A stretch of 64,000 nucleotides of DNA, taken from the NCBI GenBank assembly GCA_028281325.1, contig JANQKC010000010.1, forward strand, positions 186,001 through 250,000, given 5' to 3'. A model generated the notes under the pieces. It did no database searches. It had not been told where the DNA came from and saw nothing but the letters and a program-made list of their open reading frames with translations. The stretch comes from Alphaproteobacteria bacterium (GTDB lineage Bacteria; Pseudomonadota; Alphaproteobacteria; UBA8366). Shown one piece after another: positions 33,194-41,959 of the stretch. Each line of letters starts with the position of its first letter. Position 1 is the stretch's first letter. The position numbers were made by a program, and so were the translations under genes.

Positions 33194-34450
33194 TTATTTG
33201 AACACGGCGGATGGATTGTCCAAGCTGTCCGATCCTTCGAATTCCAGCGATCCAATATCGAGCGCGGCGATGACCTTCTCGATCGACTTCGTCTGGTCGA
33301 GCAAGGCGTCGATCGCGTTCTGAACCATCTTGTTGCCGGACGCATTGCCTTCGCCAATCATTTGATCGTAGGACATTTTTCCATTTTCGGCCGACTGCCG
33401 TATGACATCCAGGGTCCCGAGGGCCGCCTCAAGCTTCCCGCGCATTTCAGTATCCAGATCCGGCGTCTTCGCTTTTATGAGATCGCTGAGCGACGTCCCG
33501 TCGACGACATCCCCACTAATGCGCTTATAGCGCCCAAGATAAACATTACGGATGCCGACCTGGTTGAAGTAGTGGGAGTTATGCGTGTTGTCCGAGAAGC
33601 AGTCATGCTCTTCCTCCGGATCATGCAGCAAAAGACCGAGCTTCATGCGTTCACCGGCAAGCTCGCCATAGGACAGGCTGCCCATACCCTTCAACATGAC
33701 CGCGAGCCCTTGCGTCGGCTGCCCGTCTTCCAGCGCCTTTCGAGCGGCGCCGCCGGCCTTCCAATTCGCAACCATCTCTTCAAGGTCGGCGATCAAAAGC
33801 GATGTCGCTGCTTGGAGGTATTCACCCCGACGCTGGCAATTGCCGCCGGTGCAATCCTTGCCGCGCGCGAAATCCGTCCACGGCCGGGCTCCGGCGCCCG
33901 GCTCCGTGCCATTCAGGTCTTGCCCCCAAAGAAGGAACTCGACGGCGTGATAGCCCGTCGCGACATTCGCCTCGACATCGTCGATTTCATGCAACGACCG
34001 AATCAGCTTGGCGTCGATCACACTGGCGTCGGTTTTCTTGCCGCTCACCAGCAAGACAGGATTGGCGATCACGTTCGCCGTGTAAAACGAGTTCTCCTCG
34101 CTGTCCTTGCCGTAACTGGCGTCGACATAGTCGATCAAGCCCTCATCCAACGGCCAGGCATTCACCTTGCCTTCCCAGTCGTCGACGATGGTATTGCCGA
34201 ACCGGTAAACCTCGCTCTGCTGATAGGGAACACGCGCGGCCAGCCACGCCTGCTTCGCCGCCTCCTGGGTCTCAGCGCTGGGTTGTTTCAAGAACTTGTT
34301 TATCGAGGTTTGCATCTGGCGCGCCGTCGTCAGCGAATCCTCGTAAATGGCCAACGCAATATCGGAATATGTCTTCAGGACAGCATTCTTGTCAGCGGCT
34401 TGCGCCGGCGCGGCCAGTGACAACGCAGCCGCAACAACCAACCATCTCAT
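33194..34450 (-). CDS. Imelysin-family protein, IrpA-like
   Basis: The 418-residue protein starts with a clear signal peptide (cleavage near A-Q-A-A-D). It contains the imelysin G-x-H-x-x-E motif as G-Y-H-A-V-E-F-L-L-W-G-Q-D-L, and I-D-Y-V and C-F-S-D-N-T-H-N-S-H-Y segments typical of the IrpA subgroup of iron-regulated outer-membrane or periplasmic proteins. It is first in a four-gene minus-strand operon (imelysin, DUF1111, imelysin, DUF1513). A Fur-box-like palindrome lies 169 bp upstream at 34619-34633, consistent with induction under iron limitation. Confidence 0.87.
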   Translation of the reverse strand: MRWLVVAAALSLAAPAQAADKNAVLKTYSDIALAIYEDSLTTARQMQTSINKFLKQPSAETQEAAKQAWLAARVPYQQSEVYRFGNTIVDDWEGKVNAWPLDEGLIDYVDASYGKDSEENSFYTANVIANPVLLVSGKKTDASVIDAKLIRSLHEIDDVEANVATGYHAVEFLLWGQDLNGTEPGAGARPWTDFARGKDCTGGNCQRRGEYLQAATSLLIADLEEMVANWKAGGAARKALEDGQPTQGLAVMLKGMGSLSYGELAGERMKLGLLLHDPEEEHDCFSDNTHNSHYFNQVGIRNVYLGRYKRISGDVVDGTSLSDLIKAKTPDLDTEMRGKLEAALGTLDVIRQSAENGKMSYDQMIGEGNASGNKMVQNAIDALLDQTKSIEKVIAALDIGSLEFEGSDSLDNPSAVFK

Positions 34451-34618
34451 ATTTCGTCACTCCAAATTTCTATGATGTTCCGTCGATCCACCGGTCCGTT
34501 GAGAGCGAACCTAGCCGTCCTGAACCGCGGGCGCGCCCAGGCGTGCGACATATCTGGCTCCGGAAAGAATACTAGCCCCGGAACGACGAACCGGATGGTA
34601 TCAAGACAAAAATGCAAT

Positions 34619-34633
34619 TGCAAATCATTATCA
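34619..34633. promoter_or_regulatory. Fur-box-like palindrome, imelysin operon
   Basis: TGCAAAT-C-ATTATCA: half-sites TGCAAAT and TGATAAT (on the opposite strand) in the 7-1-7 layout of Fur boxes; the right half equals the E. coli half-site TGATAAT. Confidence 0.7.
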
Positions 34634-34872
34634 AGCATGCTGGCGAAACACGTCTTTCGCGCTTCGATTGTAAACCTCGGCGCAAACAAAGCTTATCTAC
34701 ACAGCGTTGCCCTTGAAAACCGGCATAACCATACCGTTCCGCGGTGCGCCCGCGCTCCGAAGACGGAAAATAAGGAATCCTTGAACCCGGAACACACGTA
34801 TCCGGGCGCATCGGCCGACGGGCGGCAGTTTGCCGCATGCCGCAGTCACCGCCCAATCTCCGGGTCCATGGT

Positions 34873-34887
34873 TGCGAATGATTCGCA
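34873..34887. promoter_or_regulatory. Fur-box-like palindrome, first sigma gene
   Basis: TGCGAAT-G-ATTCGCA is a perfect 7-1-7 palindrome 117 bp before the sigma ATG at 35005. It is a GC-rich form of TGATAAT-n-ATTATCA and is identical to the site at 57753. Confidence 0.75.
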
Positions 34888-35004
34888 GTTTTCCTACAGT
34901 GGCATCGTACCGGCCCAGCCGGCGATACCGGCGCCGTCCCTCAATTTGCCTTCATCCCCTCTTTTCTCGCCGCCCCTTAGGATACGTACAATTCGGCAAT
35001 CCTC

Positions 35005-35523
35005 ATGACGCAGCGGACCTTCGAGACCCTGGCCCAGGCCGTCGAGGCGTATTACGAGGAGCTGCGCCGCTTCGTTCGGCGCCGGACGGGGTCCGCGGTT
35101 CTCGCCGACGACGTGGTGCAGGAGACCTGGATTCGCGCCAAAGCGACCAAAGCCGAAATGCCCAACAACGCGCGGGCTTATCTTTACCGCATTGCAGGAA
35201 ATCTCGCCGTCGATCACCTCCGGCGGGTTAGCGCACAGGAGAAAACCGTCGTCGACGCGGGGGCGACCGAGCAAGTCGCATGCCCGTTTCCCGCTCCCGA
35301 CGTGGCGCTTGCGTCGCGGCAAGAACTGGCCATCTTGACCGAAGCGATCGAAACGCTGCCGCGGAAATGCCGTACCGTGTTTCTTCTTTATCGCGGACAC
35401 GGCCTCACGATGCGCGAAATCGCCGAGCGGCTCGACATTTCCGAAAAGACGGTCGAGAAACATATTGCGCGCGCCATGGTGCATTGCCGGCGGCGGTTAA
35501 GAGAGGCAGGGCGTAATGTCTGA
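35005..35523 (+). CDS. ECF sigma factor, FecI-like (module 1)
   Basis: The 172-residue protein has region 2 (Y-Y-E-E-L-R-R-F-V-R-R-R-T-G...A-D-D-V-V-Q-E-T-W-I-R) and region 4 (L-P-R-K-C-R-T-V-F-L-L-Y-R-G-H-G-L-T-M-R-E-I-A-E-R-L-D-I-S-E-K-T-V-E-K-H). FecI-type sigmas are held by FecR until a loaded receptor signals, then start transcription of the receptor operon. The fecR gene follows 78 bp on, and the receptor after that. A perfect Fur-box-like site upstream predicts iron repression. Confidence 0.92.
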   Translation: MTQRTFETLAQAVEAYYEELRRFVRRRTGSAVLADDVVQETWIRAKATKAEMPNNARAYLYRIAGNLAVDHLRRVSAQEKTVVDAGATEQVACPFPAPDVALASRQELAILTEAIETLPRKCRTVFLLYRGHGLTMREIAERLDISEKTVEKHIARAMVHCRRRLREAGRNV

Positions 35524-35601
35524 ATCGGCATGCGGTTTAACGCTCTGCCCGCCCGGGACGAACCGACAGTGCGACGCGTTGTTGGATAGTGGGAATCCGG
35601 C

Positions 35602-36615
35602 ATGACAAACGATCGAACAACGGAACCGCGGGACACGCTCTCCGATGCGATGTTGCTCGACGCCGCAGCCTGGCACGCGCGCCTAAACGACGCCGATGCG
35701 AATCCGGCTGAATCCGCGGCACGGCGGACGGAGTTTAATCAATGGCTGCAGACGGACCCGCGTCATCCGAATGCCTTCGCGGAGACGGACAGCCTGTGGC
35801 GCGCGCTCGAAGCCCCTGCTGCGGACATTGTTTCCCGCTCCACATCTGGATCCGGGGAGAACCGGCGTGGGAGAAAACAAGGCTCTCCCTTGAGGCGGCG
35901 CATGGCTGCGGTCGCGGCCTGCCTGTTTCTCGCCGCCACCGTGGGCGTCATCGGGCAGGACGATCTACTCCTTCAACTTCGCAGCGACCATGTTTCGGAT
36001 GTTGGCGAACGCGTGCCCCTGGCACTCCAGGACGGTAGCGAAATCACGCTCAACACCGACTCCGCCATCGCGGTGAGTTTCGGTCCGGACCGGCGCGTCG
36101 TCCGCCTTCTCAAAGGTCAGGCCTGGTTCGACGTCGTGCAGGACGAAGACCGCCCGTTTCATGTCGAAACTCCGGTCGGCGCCGTTCACGTCACGGGCAC
36201 GCGTTTCGACGTTCGGCTCGACGGCGACACCGCTCTGGTAAGCCTGACGAAAGGACGGGTCGCTCTATCGACCAAACCCGATGTGCCGGAATCGCCGCCC
36301 CTCGTGCTGACGCCGGGACTACAGGCGCGTGTCTCCGCCAACGAGATTTCCAACGCGACGCCGTTCGACAAAACGGCGGTGACCGCATGGCTGCGCGGGC
36401 AACTCGTCTTTTACGACACCCCGCTCATACAGGTCGTCACGGAGTTAAACCGCTACCGGAAGGGACGGATCGTCGTGATAAACGAGGAGCTCGAGACTCT
36501 TCGAATCAGCGGCGTCTTCCGAACCGACGACAGCGAGTTGGCGCTTTCCGCAATCGCCGGGACGCTTCCGCTGCGGATCATCAGACTTACCGACTACTTG
36601 GTTCTTCTTCGTTAA
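35602..36615 (+). CDS. FecR-type anti-sigma/signal transducer (module 1)
   Basis: The 337-residue protein has an N-terminal sigma-binding domain (DUF4880; A-A-A-W-H-A-R-L-N-D...F-N-Q-W-L-Q-T-D-P-R-H-P-N-A-F-A-E, residues 20-66), one membrane helix (about 101-118), and a periplasmic FecR domain (G-E-R-V-P-L-A-L-Q-D-G-S-E-I-T-L-N-T-D-S, L-L-K-G-Q-A-W-F-D-V). The C-terminal L-R-I-S-G-V-F-R-T-D-D part would contact the receptor STN domain. It relays occupancy of the receptor at 36733 to the sigma at 35005. Confidence 0.93.
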   Translation: MTNDRTTEPRDTLSDAMLLDAAAWHARLNDADANPAESAARRTEFNQWLQTDPRHPNAFAETDSLWRALEAPAADIVSRSTSGSGENRRGRKQGSPLRRRMAAVAACLFLAATVGVIGQDDLLLQLRSDHVSDVGERVPLALQDGSEITLNTDSAIAVSFGPDRRVVRLLKGQAWFDVVQDEDRPFHVETPVGAVHVTGTRFDVRLDGDTALVSLTKGRVALSTKPDVPESPPLVLTPGLQARVSANEISNATPFDKTAVTAWLRGQLVFYDTPLIQVVTELNRYRKGRIVVINEELETLRISGVFRTDDSELALSAIAGTLPLRIIRLTDYLVLLR

Positions 36616-36618
36616 ACC

Positions 36619-36640
36619 CGGACGATTTTTTTGCGTCGGA
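36619..36640. promoter_or_regulatory. Candidate sigma-dependent promoter element, module 1 receptor
   Basis: GGACGATTTTTTTGCG lies about 95 bp before the receptor start. Related G/C-A-A-plus-T-run blocks occur upstream of the other three receptors. FecI-type promoters have A/T-run -35 regions, so this is a plausible recognition element. Confidence 0.35.
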
Positions 36641-36678
36641 CTGGGGGATTCCTCTTCGGAAATCGGTCATAGAAAATA

Positions 36679-36693
36679 TGCGAATGCTTCGCA
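36679..36693. promoter_or_regulatory. Fur-box-like palindrome, module 1 receptor
   Basis: TGCGAAT-G-CTTCGCA is a 7-1-7 palindrome with one mismatch, 39 bp before the receptor ATG and downstream of the candidate sigma element, where a bound repressor would block transcription. Confidence 0.65.
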
Positions 36694-36732
36694 CTCGCAT
36701 AATGAACATCACACCGGACCGCAGGGGCAACG

Positions 36733-39168
36733 ATGAAAGAACTCGGAATAGACCGCGAAGCAAACTGGCGCACTTTCCCAAAATGGCAGATTACCGCCGT
36801 TTCTATATTGCTCTTGATGCACGTGTTGCCGGCCGCCGCACAGGATGGCGACCGCACGGCGAATGCCGCGAAGGCAAACGCCGATAGCACCATGGCGCAA
36901 GCCGAACAACGCTACAGCTTTGACATCGCGCCGAAGCCCTTACCGCAGGCAATCGCTGAATTCTCGGCGGTTACGGGACTGCAGGTTCTGTACACGGAAC
37001 AATCGACCTTCGGCCGAACCGCCCCGGCCTTAAAAGGTACATTTACCGCCGGCGATGCGCTTCGGCGCCTGCTGGCGGGGAGCGGCCTCGTGGGTCGGTT
37101 CACGTCCCCCACCGCGGTCACGCTCGGACGCCCCGGCTCGCAAAGCGCCGATGGTCCATTCGAACTCGGTCCGATAACCGTCGAGGGCGGTCAGGAAAGC
37201 GCCTATGGCCCGGTAACCGGCTACAAGGCCGACCGTTCGGCTTCCGCGACCAAGACCGATACGCCCATCATAAACGTACCGCAGTCGATTCAAGTCGTGC
37301 CGCGCGAGGTGATCGACGATCAGAGAGCGACGACCCTGGCCGATATCGCCAAGAATATCAGCGGCGTGCAAGCGGCCGGCACGTTCGGAAACCGGGCCGA
37401 GGCTTTGCGCATCCGCGGTTTCGAGCAATTCGCCTTTACGACGGACGGGCTGCCGAGCAGCCAGTTTTTCGGCGACGAGAGTTTCCTCGACCTGGCGAAT
37501 GTCGAGCGCGTAGAGGTCGTCAAAGGTCCTGCGTCGGTGATCTACGGGCAAAGCGACCCCGGCGGCCGCGTGAACTTGATAACCAAGAAGCCATTGGACA
37601 AGCCGTACTACGCCGCGGAGGTAACGGCAGGCAGCTTCGGTTTTGTCCGGCCGACCATCGATCTCTCGACGCCCCTGACGGAGAACAAAGCGGTCAAGTT
37701 CCGCATCAACGCAGCCTATCAGCGCGATGACAGCTTCCGCGACTTTTTCGTCGCTTCGGAACGGAAGTTCTTTGCGCCCACGGGAACGTTGGAGATTTCC
37801 TCCGATACGCGGCTGACAGTGAGCGGTCAGTATTTTGAGCAAGACAACCAATTCGACCGGGGAATTGTGGCCCTCGGCGAGGGTGTGGCCAATTTGCCGA
37901 ACAGTCGCTATCTCGGCGAGAAATTCTCCACCTTCGAGGCGGACCAGATCCGTGTCCAATATCTCCTGGAGCATGATTTCAACGATGCATGGAGCGTCCG
38001 GAACTCAGCCCGCATCGTGACGGGGTCGGCGTCGCGTTTCAGCGCCGATCCTCGGGGCCTTCTTCCCGACAACCGCAGCCTTCGCCGCCGCGCCCTGACC
38101 CAGGAGAGCGATAACAACGAATACCGTTTTCAGAACGACATTCTCGGCAAGATCGGCGGCGGCCTTATCCGTCACGACATTCTGATCGGGGTCGAGGCGG
38201 CGCGGTCCGAGCGCAAGGTCCAGTTCGCGACCGCCGCCTTGGCGCCGATAGATATCTTCAATCCCGTTTACGGCGCGACACCGGGACCTTTCGGCGCGCC
38301 CAGCATTGTCGATAACCGCATCAACCTTGTCGGCGTTTACCTGCAGGACCAAATCTCCATCGGGGATCATTGGCATATTTTGGCCGGCGGCCGGTTCGAC
38401 TACGCCAAGCTCCGCAGCGAGTCGGGCGGTTCGGTGCTCAAACCGACCGAGCGGGATTTCTCGCCGCGCGCCGGCGTCGTATTCAAGCCGATCGAAACCA
38501 TTTCGCTATACGGAAGCTATGCGCAATCCTTTACGCCCGAAACCGGATCGACGTTCGACGGCACGCCCTTTAAGCCGGAAACCGGCGAACAGTTCGAGTT
38601 GGGGGTCAAGGCGGAGTTCTTCGACGGTCGGCTGTCGGCGACCGCCGCCGTATATCAGCTAACCCGCCAGAACGTCACGACCTCGGATCCCAACAATCCG
38701 GGTTTCTCGTTGCAAACCGGCGAGCAAAGAAGCCGTGGTCTCGAACTTGATATCACCGGCGAGATCATGCCGGGCTGGAAAGTCATCGCGTCCGGCGCGC
38801 TGATCGAAGCGGAGATTACGGAAGACAATAACTTCGACCCCGGCAACCGGCTCAACAACGTTCCGGAAATCAGCGGCAGCCTGTGGACCACGTATGAGTT
38901 CCAGCAAGGAACCCTTAGAGGCCTCGGATTCGGCGCAGGGATTTTCGCAGTCGGCGAACGCGAGGGCGACCTGGCAAACACATTCAAGGCCGACGGCTAT
39001 ATCCGCACCGATGCCATGGTCTCTTACACCTACAAAGAGAAAATCAAAGCGCAGCTCAACATCGAAAATCTCTTTGACGTCGACTACATCGAAGCGCCGC
39101 GCAGCCGCAACGAAATATACCCGGGCGCGCCGCTAACCGTGCTCGGTACGATTTCGATCAAACTCTGA
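36733..39168 (+). CDS. TonB-dependent siderophore receptor with STN signalling domain (module 1)
   Basis: The 811-residue outer-membrane receptor has a signal peptide (residues 1-36, ending V-L-P-A-A-A-Q) and an STN domain at 56-125 (S-F-D-I-A-P-K-P-L-P-Q-A-I-A-E-F). Then come a TonB-box-like L-G-P-I-T-V-E-G, a plug with V-K-G-P-A-S-V-I-Y-G-Q-S-D-P-G-G-R-V-N, and a 22-strand-type barrel. The plug motifs are those of hydroxamate-type receptors (FhuE/FoxA/FpvA). The last residue is Leu rather than Phe or Trp. It probably forms an operon with the PepSY protein 36 bp downstream. Confidence 0.93.
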   Translation: MKELGIDREANWRTFPKWQITAVSILLLMHVLPAAAQDGDRTANAAKANADSTMAQAEQRYSFDIAPKPLPQAIAEFSAVTGLQVLYTEQSTFGRTAPALKGTFTAGDALRRLLAGSGLVGRFTSPTAVTLGRPGSQSADGPFELGPITVEGGQESAYGPVTGYKADRSASATKTDTPIINVPQSIQVVPREVIDDQRATTLADIAKNISGVQAAGTFGNRAEALRIRGFEQFAFTTDGLPSSQFFGDESFLDLANVERVEVVKGPASVIYGQSDPGGRVNLITKKPLDKPYYAAEVTAGSFGFVRPTIDLSTPLTENKAVKFRINAAYQRDDSFRDFFVASERKFFAPTGTLEISSDTRLTVSGQYFEQDNQFDRGIVALGEGVANLPNSRYLGEKFSTFEADQIRVQYLLEHDFNDAWSVRNSARIVTGSASRFSADPRGLLPDNRSLRRRALTQESDNNEYRFQNDILGKIGGGLIRHDILIGVEAARSERKVQFATAALAPIDIFNPVYGATPGPFGAPSIVDNRINLVGVYLQDQISIGDHWHILAGGRFDYAKLRSESGGSVLKPTERDFSPRAGVVFKPIETISLYGSYAQSFTPETGSTFDGTPFKPETGEQFELGVKAEFFDGRLSATAAVYQLTRQNVTTSDPNNPGFSLQTGEQRSRGLELDITGEIMPGWKVIASGALIEAEITEDNNFDPGNRLNNVPEISGSLWTTYEFQQGTLRGLGFGAGIFAVGEREGDLANTFKADGYIRTDAMVSYTYKEKIKAQLNIENLFDVDYIEAPRSRNEIYPGAPLTVLGTISIKL

Positions 39169-39204
39169 TATGTCCTGTCGGCGCCATGACCGGGAGCCGT
39201 CCGC

Positions 39205-40587
39205 ATGACGAAGACGCGGACGTGGTTTCGCATCCACAGCTTTACGGGCATCATTACCGGCCTGCTGCTTTTCGTCATTTGCTGGAGCGGCACGATCGCG
39301 ACGATCTCTCATGAAATCGATTGGCTGGTCACGCCCGAAGCCCGGGCGCAACCGGGTTCGGTGAAAAAAAGTTGGGGCGACATGACGGCCGCGGTGCAAA
39401 CGGCCTATCCGGACGCCGAAATCCTATCGGTCATGGCGCCGTTATACGACCGCTCGTCGGCCATCGTTCTCGTTAACCTGCCGGACCAACGGCTCGTTCG
39501 TATCTATGTCGACCCTTATTCTGGGCAGATTAACGGCAGGTACAGCTATTTGAACGTGCAGCGGTTCTTCCGCAGTTTCCATCGTTCGATTTTCTTGCCG
39601 ACGGGCATCGGGACCATATTCGTATCGCTGTTCTCCGTTACCATGCTGGCCTCGCTCGTCGCCGCCCTCTACTTCTATAAGCGCTGGTGGACACGCTTCT
39701 TCCGATTCAAGAACGGAACCGGGCGCTTGTTCTGGAGTGAACTGCATAAATCCGCGGGCCTTTGGAGCATCTGGTTCATCGTCGTGATCGGGGCGACCGG
39801 CGTCTGGTACGGCTTCGAACGGCTGCGGTTCGACATCGGAGACGGCATCATCTCCTATGTCGGGCCGGCCGATGTTTCGGTTCGAGAATTCCCCAAGGCC
39901 CGCACGCAGCCCGGCGGCTCTGATTTACCGCTCGACCGCCTCTTGGAGAAGGTTCGAACGGCTCGCCCGGATCTCGACATAAAAAGCGTTCGCCTGCGCA
40001 AGCATGTGCTCAGCGCTCACGGCCAAGCGGGGCATTTTCTGGTCCGCGACCGCGCCAACCAGATCGCGCTGGACGCCCGTAGCGGCGAGGTTCTGTACAA
40101 TCATGCCGCTTCGGATCTCCCGCCGTACTGGCGCTGGTCGGACACGGCGGACCCGCTTCATTTCGGCGACTTCGGCGGATTGGCGAGCAAGCTTGTCTGG
40201 TTCTTCTTCGGTCTTGTTCTTAGTGGGCTTATCCTGACCGGCACCTGGCTGCACGCACATCGCCTGGCGCGAGACCGCCCCCGCGCCCGATGGCCCGGAA
40301 CCGCCGCGGCGTGCGTCGTTTCACTCATCGTGATTGCCGCTTCGGCGCCGCTCGGGATTCAAGGCGCACGGGAATCCCTGGGCCCGACGATCGAGGGCGT
40401 CAAACATCTGCCAACGCTTGCACCGGGTGTGAAATACGTGATCTTCGGATGGATTGCATTGACACTCGCGATCATAGCTTCTTGGATGTTTCTTCTTTGG
40501 CGACCGCAAACGGTGTTAAGAAAACCGGAATCCGATCAAGCGCCAGTTCGGATGGGTCGGGCGGCCGCAAACCGAAAAGGACGATGA
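39205..40587 (+). CDS. PepSY-TM family inner-membrane protein (module 1)
   Basis: The 460-residue protein begins R-T-W-F-R-I-H-S-F-T-G-I-I-T-G-L-L-L-F-V-I-C-W-S-G-T, the classical first helix of the PepSY-TM family, and has four main membrane segments with a large periplasmic part between helices 1 and 2. Conserved histidines (H12, H25-like positions in R-I-H-S and S-H-E-I-D, E-L-H-K-S) could hold haem. Relatives FoxB and FpvG take part in reducing iron from ferric siderophores at the inner membrane. Position right after a receptor fits this role, which is inferred. Confidence 0.85.
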   Translation: MTKTRTWFRIHSFTGIITGLLLFVICWSGTIATISHEIDWLVTPEARAQPGSVKKSWGDMTAAVQTAYPDAEILSVMAPLYDRSSAIVLVNLPDQRLVRIYVDPYSGQINGRYSYLNVQRFFRSFHRSIFLPTGIGTIFVSLFSVTMLASLVAALYFYKRWWTRFFRFKNGTGRLFWSELHKSAGLWSIWFIVVIGATGVWYGFERLRFDIGDGIISYVGPADVSVREFPKARTQPGGSDLPLDRLLEKVRTARPDLDIKSVRLRKHVLSAHGQAGHFLVRDRANQIALDARSGEVLYNHAASDLPPYWRWSDTADPLHFGDFGGLASKLVWFFFGLVLSGLILTGTWLHAHRLARDRPRARWPGTAAACVVSLIVIAASAPLGIQGARESLGPTIEGVKHLPTLAPGVKYVIFGWIALTLAIIASWMFLLWRPQTVLRKPESDQAPVRMGRAAANRKGR

Positions 40588-40594
40588 CGATCCG

Positions 40595-41017
40595 ATGCAA
40601 GCCAAAAAATACGCGGCAGCACTCCTTCTGTCGCTCTTGGCGTTAGCCCCCGCGGCACACGCCGATGCGCCCAAGATCCGTGTCGAGTTAAACAAGCTTG
40701 AGCCGCGCGAGAAGGACTGCCGCGCCTATCTGGTTATCGAAAACCGCACGCCGCACGTCTTCACCAGTTTGAAATTCGATCTGGTGATGTTCGGCGCCGA
40801 CGGCGTGGTGGCCAAGCGGCTTGCCGTCGAGACCGCGCCCCTGCCCACCGGCAAAACGAGTCTCAAAGTCTTCACCATCGTTGACGTGAAATGCGACAGC
40901 CTCGGCCGGATGCTCCTTAACGACGTAATGGCATGCGGAACCGCTTCCGGGCCGGTTGAAGACTGCCAAACCCTCGTCACGCCATCTGCCCGCGGAAACG
41001 TCTCCTTCATCAAGTAA
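40595..41017 (+). CDS. Small periplasmic protein following the PepSY gene
   Basis: A 140-residue protein with a signal peptide (M-Q-A-K-K-Y-A-A-A-L-L-L-S-L-L-A-L-A-P-A-A-H-A). The mature part (R-V-E-L-N-K-L-E-P-R-E-K-D-C-R-A-Y-L-V-I-E-N...L-L-N-D-V-M-A-C) looks like a single beta-sandwich with four cysteines that could make disulfides. I recall similar unnamed proteins next to PepSY/receptor pairs in Alphaproteobacteria; no function is known. It starts 7 bp after the PepSY stop, so it is in the same operon. Confidence 0.72.
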   Translation: MQAKKYAAALLLSLLALAPAAHADAPKIRVELNKLEPREKDCRAYLVIENRTPHVFTSLKFDLVMFGADGVVAKRLAVETAPLPTGKTSLKVFTIVDVKCDSLGRMLLNDVMACGTASGPVEDCQTLVTPSARGNVSFIK

Positions 41018-41076
41018 GATTGCAGCTTCCCCGCTCCGACCAAGCCGCCCGTCATGCATCGGGGCGCCAACGGGTT

Positions 41077-41096
41077 AGCAGGCTGCTGAAAAAGTC
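41077..41096. mobile_element. Possible insertion-sequence terminal repeat remnant
   Basis: AGCAGGCTGCTGAAAAAGTC resembles the terminal repeats of IS1182/IS4-type elements. The following 60 bp (CCTCATGGTTCGAAACGGCG...CCTCCTCGCCATAAGG) read like an element's subterminal region. No partner end or transposase is visible, so it would be a relic or a small non-autonomous copy. Confidence 0.35.
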
Positions 41097-41278
41097 TTGG
41101 TCTATGGGTCCTCATGGTTCGAAACGGCGCTATCGCGCCTCCTCGCCATAAGGCCTTTATTTGTTTTCCTTATCCTGCGGAAGGCCGGTAGGCCCGTCTC
41201 GAAAGACAAAAACAACCTTTCCCGTAGCCTGTTAGACCGCTCGCGACAGTTCAATGCATCAGCCATCGGGAATCCAAT

Positions 41279-41293
41279 TGCGAGTCATTCGCA
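41279..41293. promoter_or_regulatory. Fur-box-like palindrome, module 2 sigma
   Basis: TGCGAGT-C-ATTCGCA is a 7-1-7 palindrome with one mismatch, 60 bp before the GTG start of the sigma gene. Confidence 0.65.
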
Positions 41294-41353
41294 TTTAGGC
41301 TAGGAAATTGTCAGCGAGACTATGGTGCTGATCCTAAGAATACTGGATTCCCG

Positions 41354-41848
41354 GTGCGGCAAAGCGATGTTCAACGCTTCTATTCATTGCATGGTCGAGA
41401 GCTTAAACGCTTTCTGACCCAGCGGCTCAACTGTGCCGATACCGCCGCCGATCTCACGCAAGAAGCCTTCCTAAGGCTGTTGCGCCGCGGCGCAACGGCA
41501 ACCATAGAAAACCCACGGGCGTATCTGTATCGGATTGCGGCAAATCTGGCCCAAGATCATTTTCGTCATGCATCCCGACAACCGCCGACTATCGACAACG
41601 ATCAAGAAGCGGTAGCGGACGGGATGCCAAGCCCGGAGAGAACCCTGCTGGCGAAGGATGAGGTCCGCCGGCTGGAACAAGCGATCCGTGACTTGCCGGC
41701 ACGCCAACGCGAGGTTCTGCTGTTGCACAAGATCCGCGGGTTCAGTTATGCGGAGATTGCTGAAGAACTGGGGATTTCCAAGAATACCGTCATGGTGCAT
41801 ATGGGGCGCGCGCTGGCGAATTGCCGCGACCGGCTCGCACAGGACTGA
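41354..41848 (+). CDS. ECF sigma factor, FecI-like (module 2)
   Basis: A 164-residue sigma starting at GTG 41354. Region 2 (F-Y-S-L-H-G-R-E-L-K-R-F-L-T-Q-R-L...T-A-A-D-L-T-Q-E-A-F-L-R) and region 4 (L-P-A-R-Q-R-E-V-L-L-L-H-K-I-R-G-F-S-Y-A-E-I-A-E-E-L-G-I-S-K-N-T-V-M-V-H) are complete. Its fecR starts 111 bp downstream, then comes a receptor. The gap to fecR is the longest of the four modules. Confidence 0.92.
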   Translation: MRQSDVQRFYSLHGRELKRFLTQRLNCADTAADLTQEAFLRLLRRGATATIENPRAYLYRIAANLAQDHFRHASRQPPTIDNDQEAVADGMPSPERTLLAKDEVRRLEQAIRDLPARQREVLLLHKIRGFSYAEIAEELGISKNTVMVHMGRALANCRDRLAQD

Positions 41849-41959
41849 CACTTCAATTATCGTTGCTTGTAATGGCGCCGCCCTGCGCCGCCGTCTTAAT
41901 CTTCGACGATCCGACATACCGCACGACACAGCAACGAAGCACGAACCGGCTCTCTCCCG

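Larger units (their letters stand above)
34451..35004. other. Regulatory gap between the imelysin operon and the first sigma gene
   Basis: This 554-bp divergent region has no supported gene. It carries two Fur-box-like palindromes (34619-34633 and 34873-34887), one towards each flanking operon. Confidence 0.6.
41018..41353. other. Intergenic gap before module 2
   Basis: The 336 bp carry no gene. They hold an IS-end-like sequence at 41077-41096 and a Fur-box-like site at 41279-41293. Confidence 0.6.
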
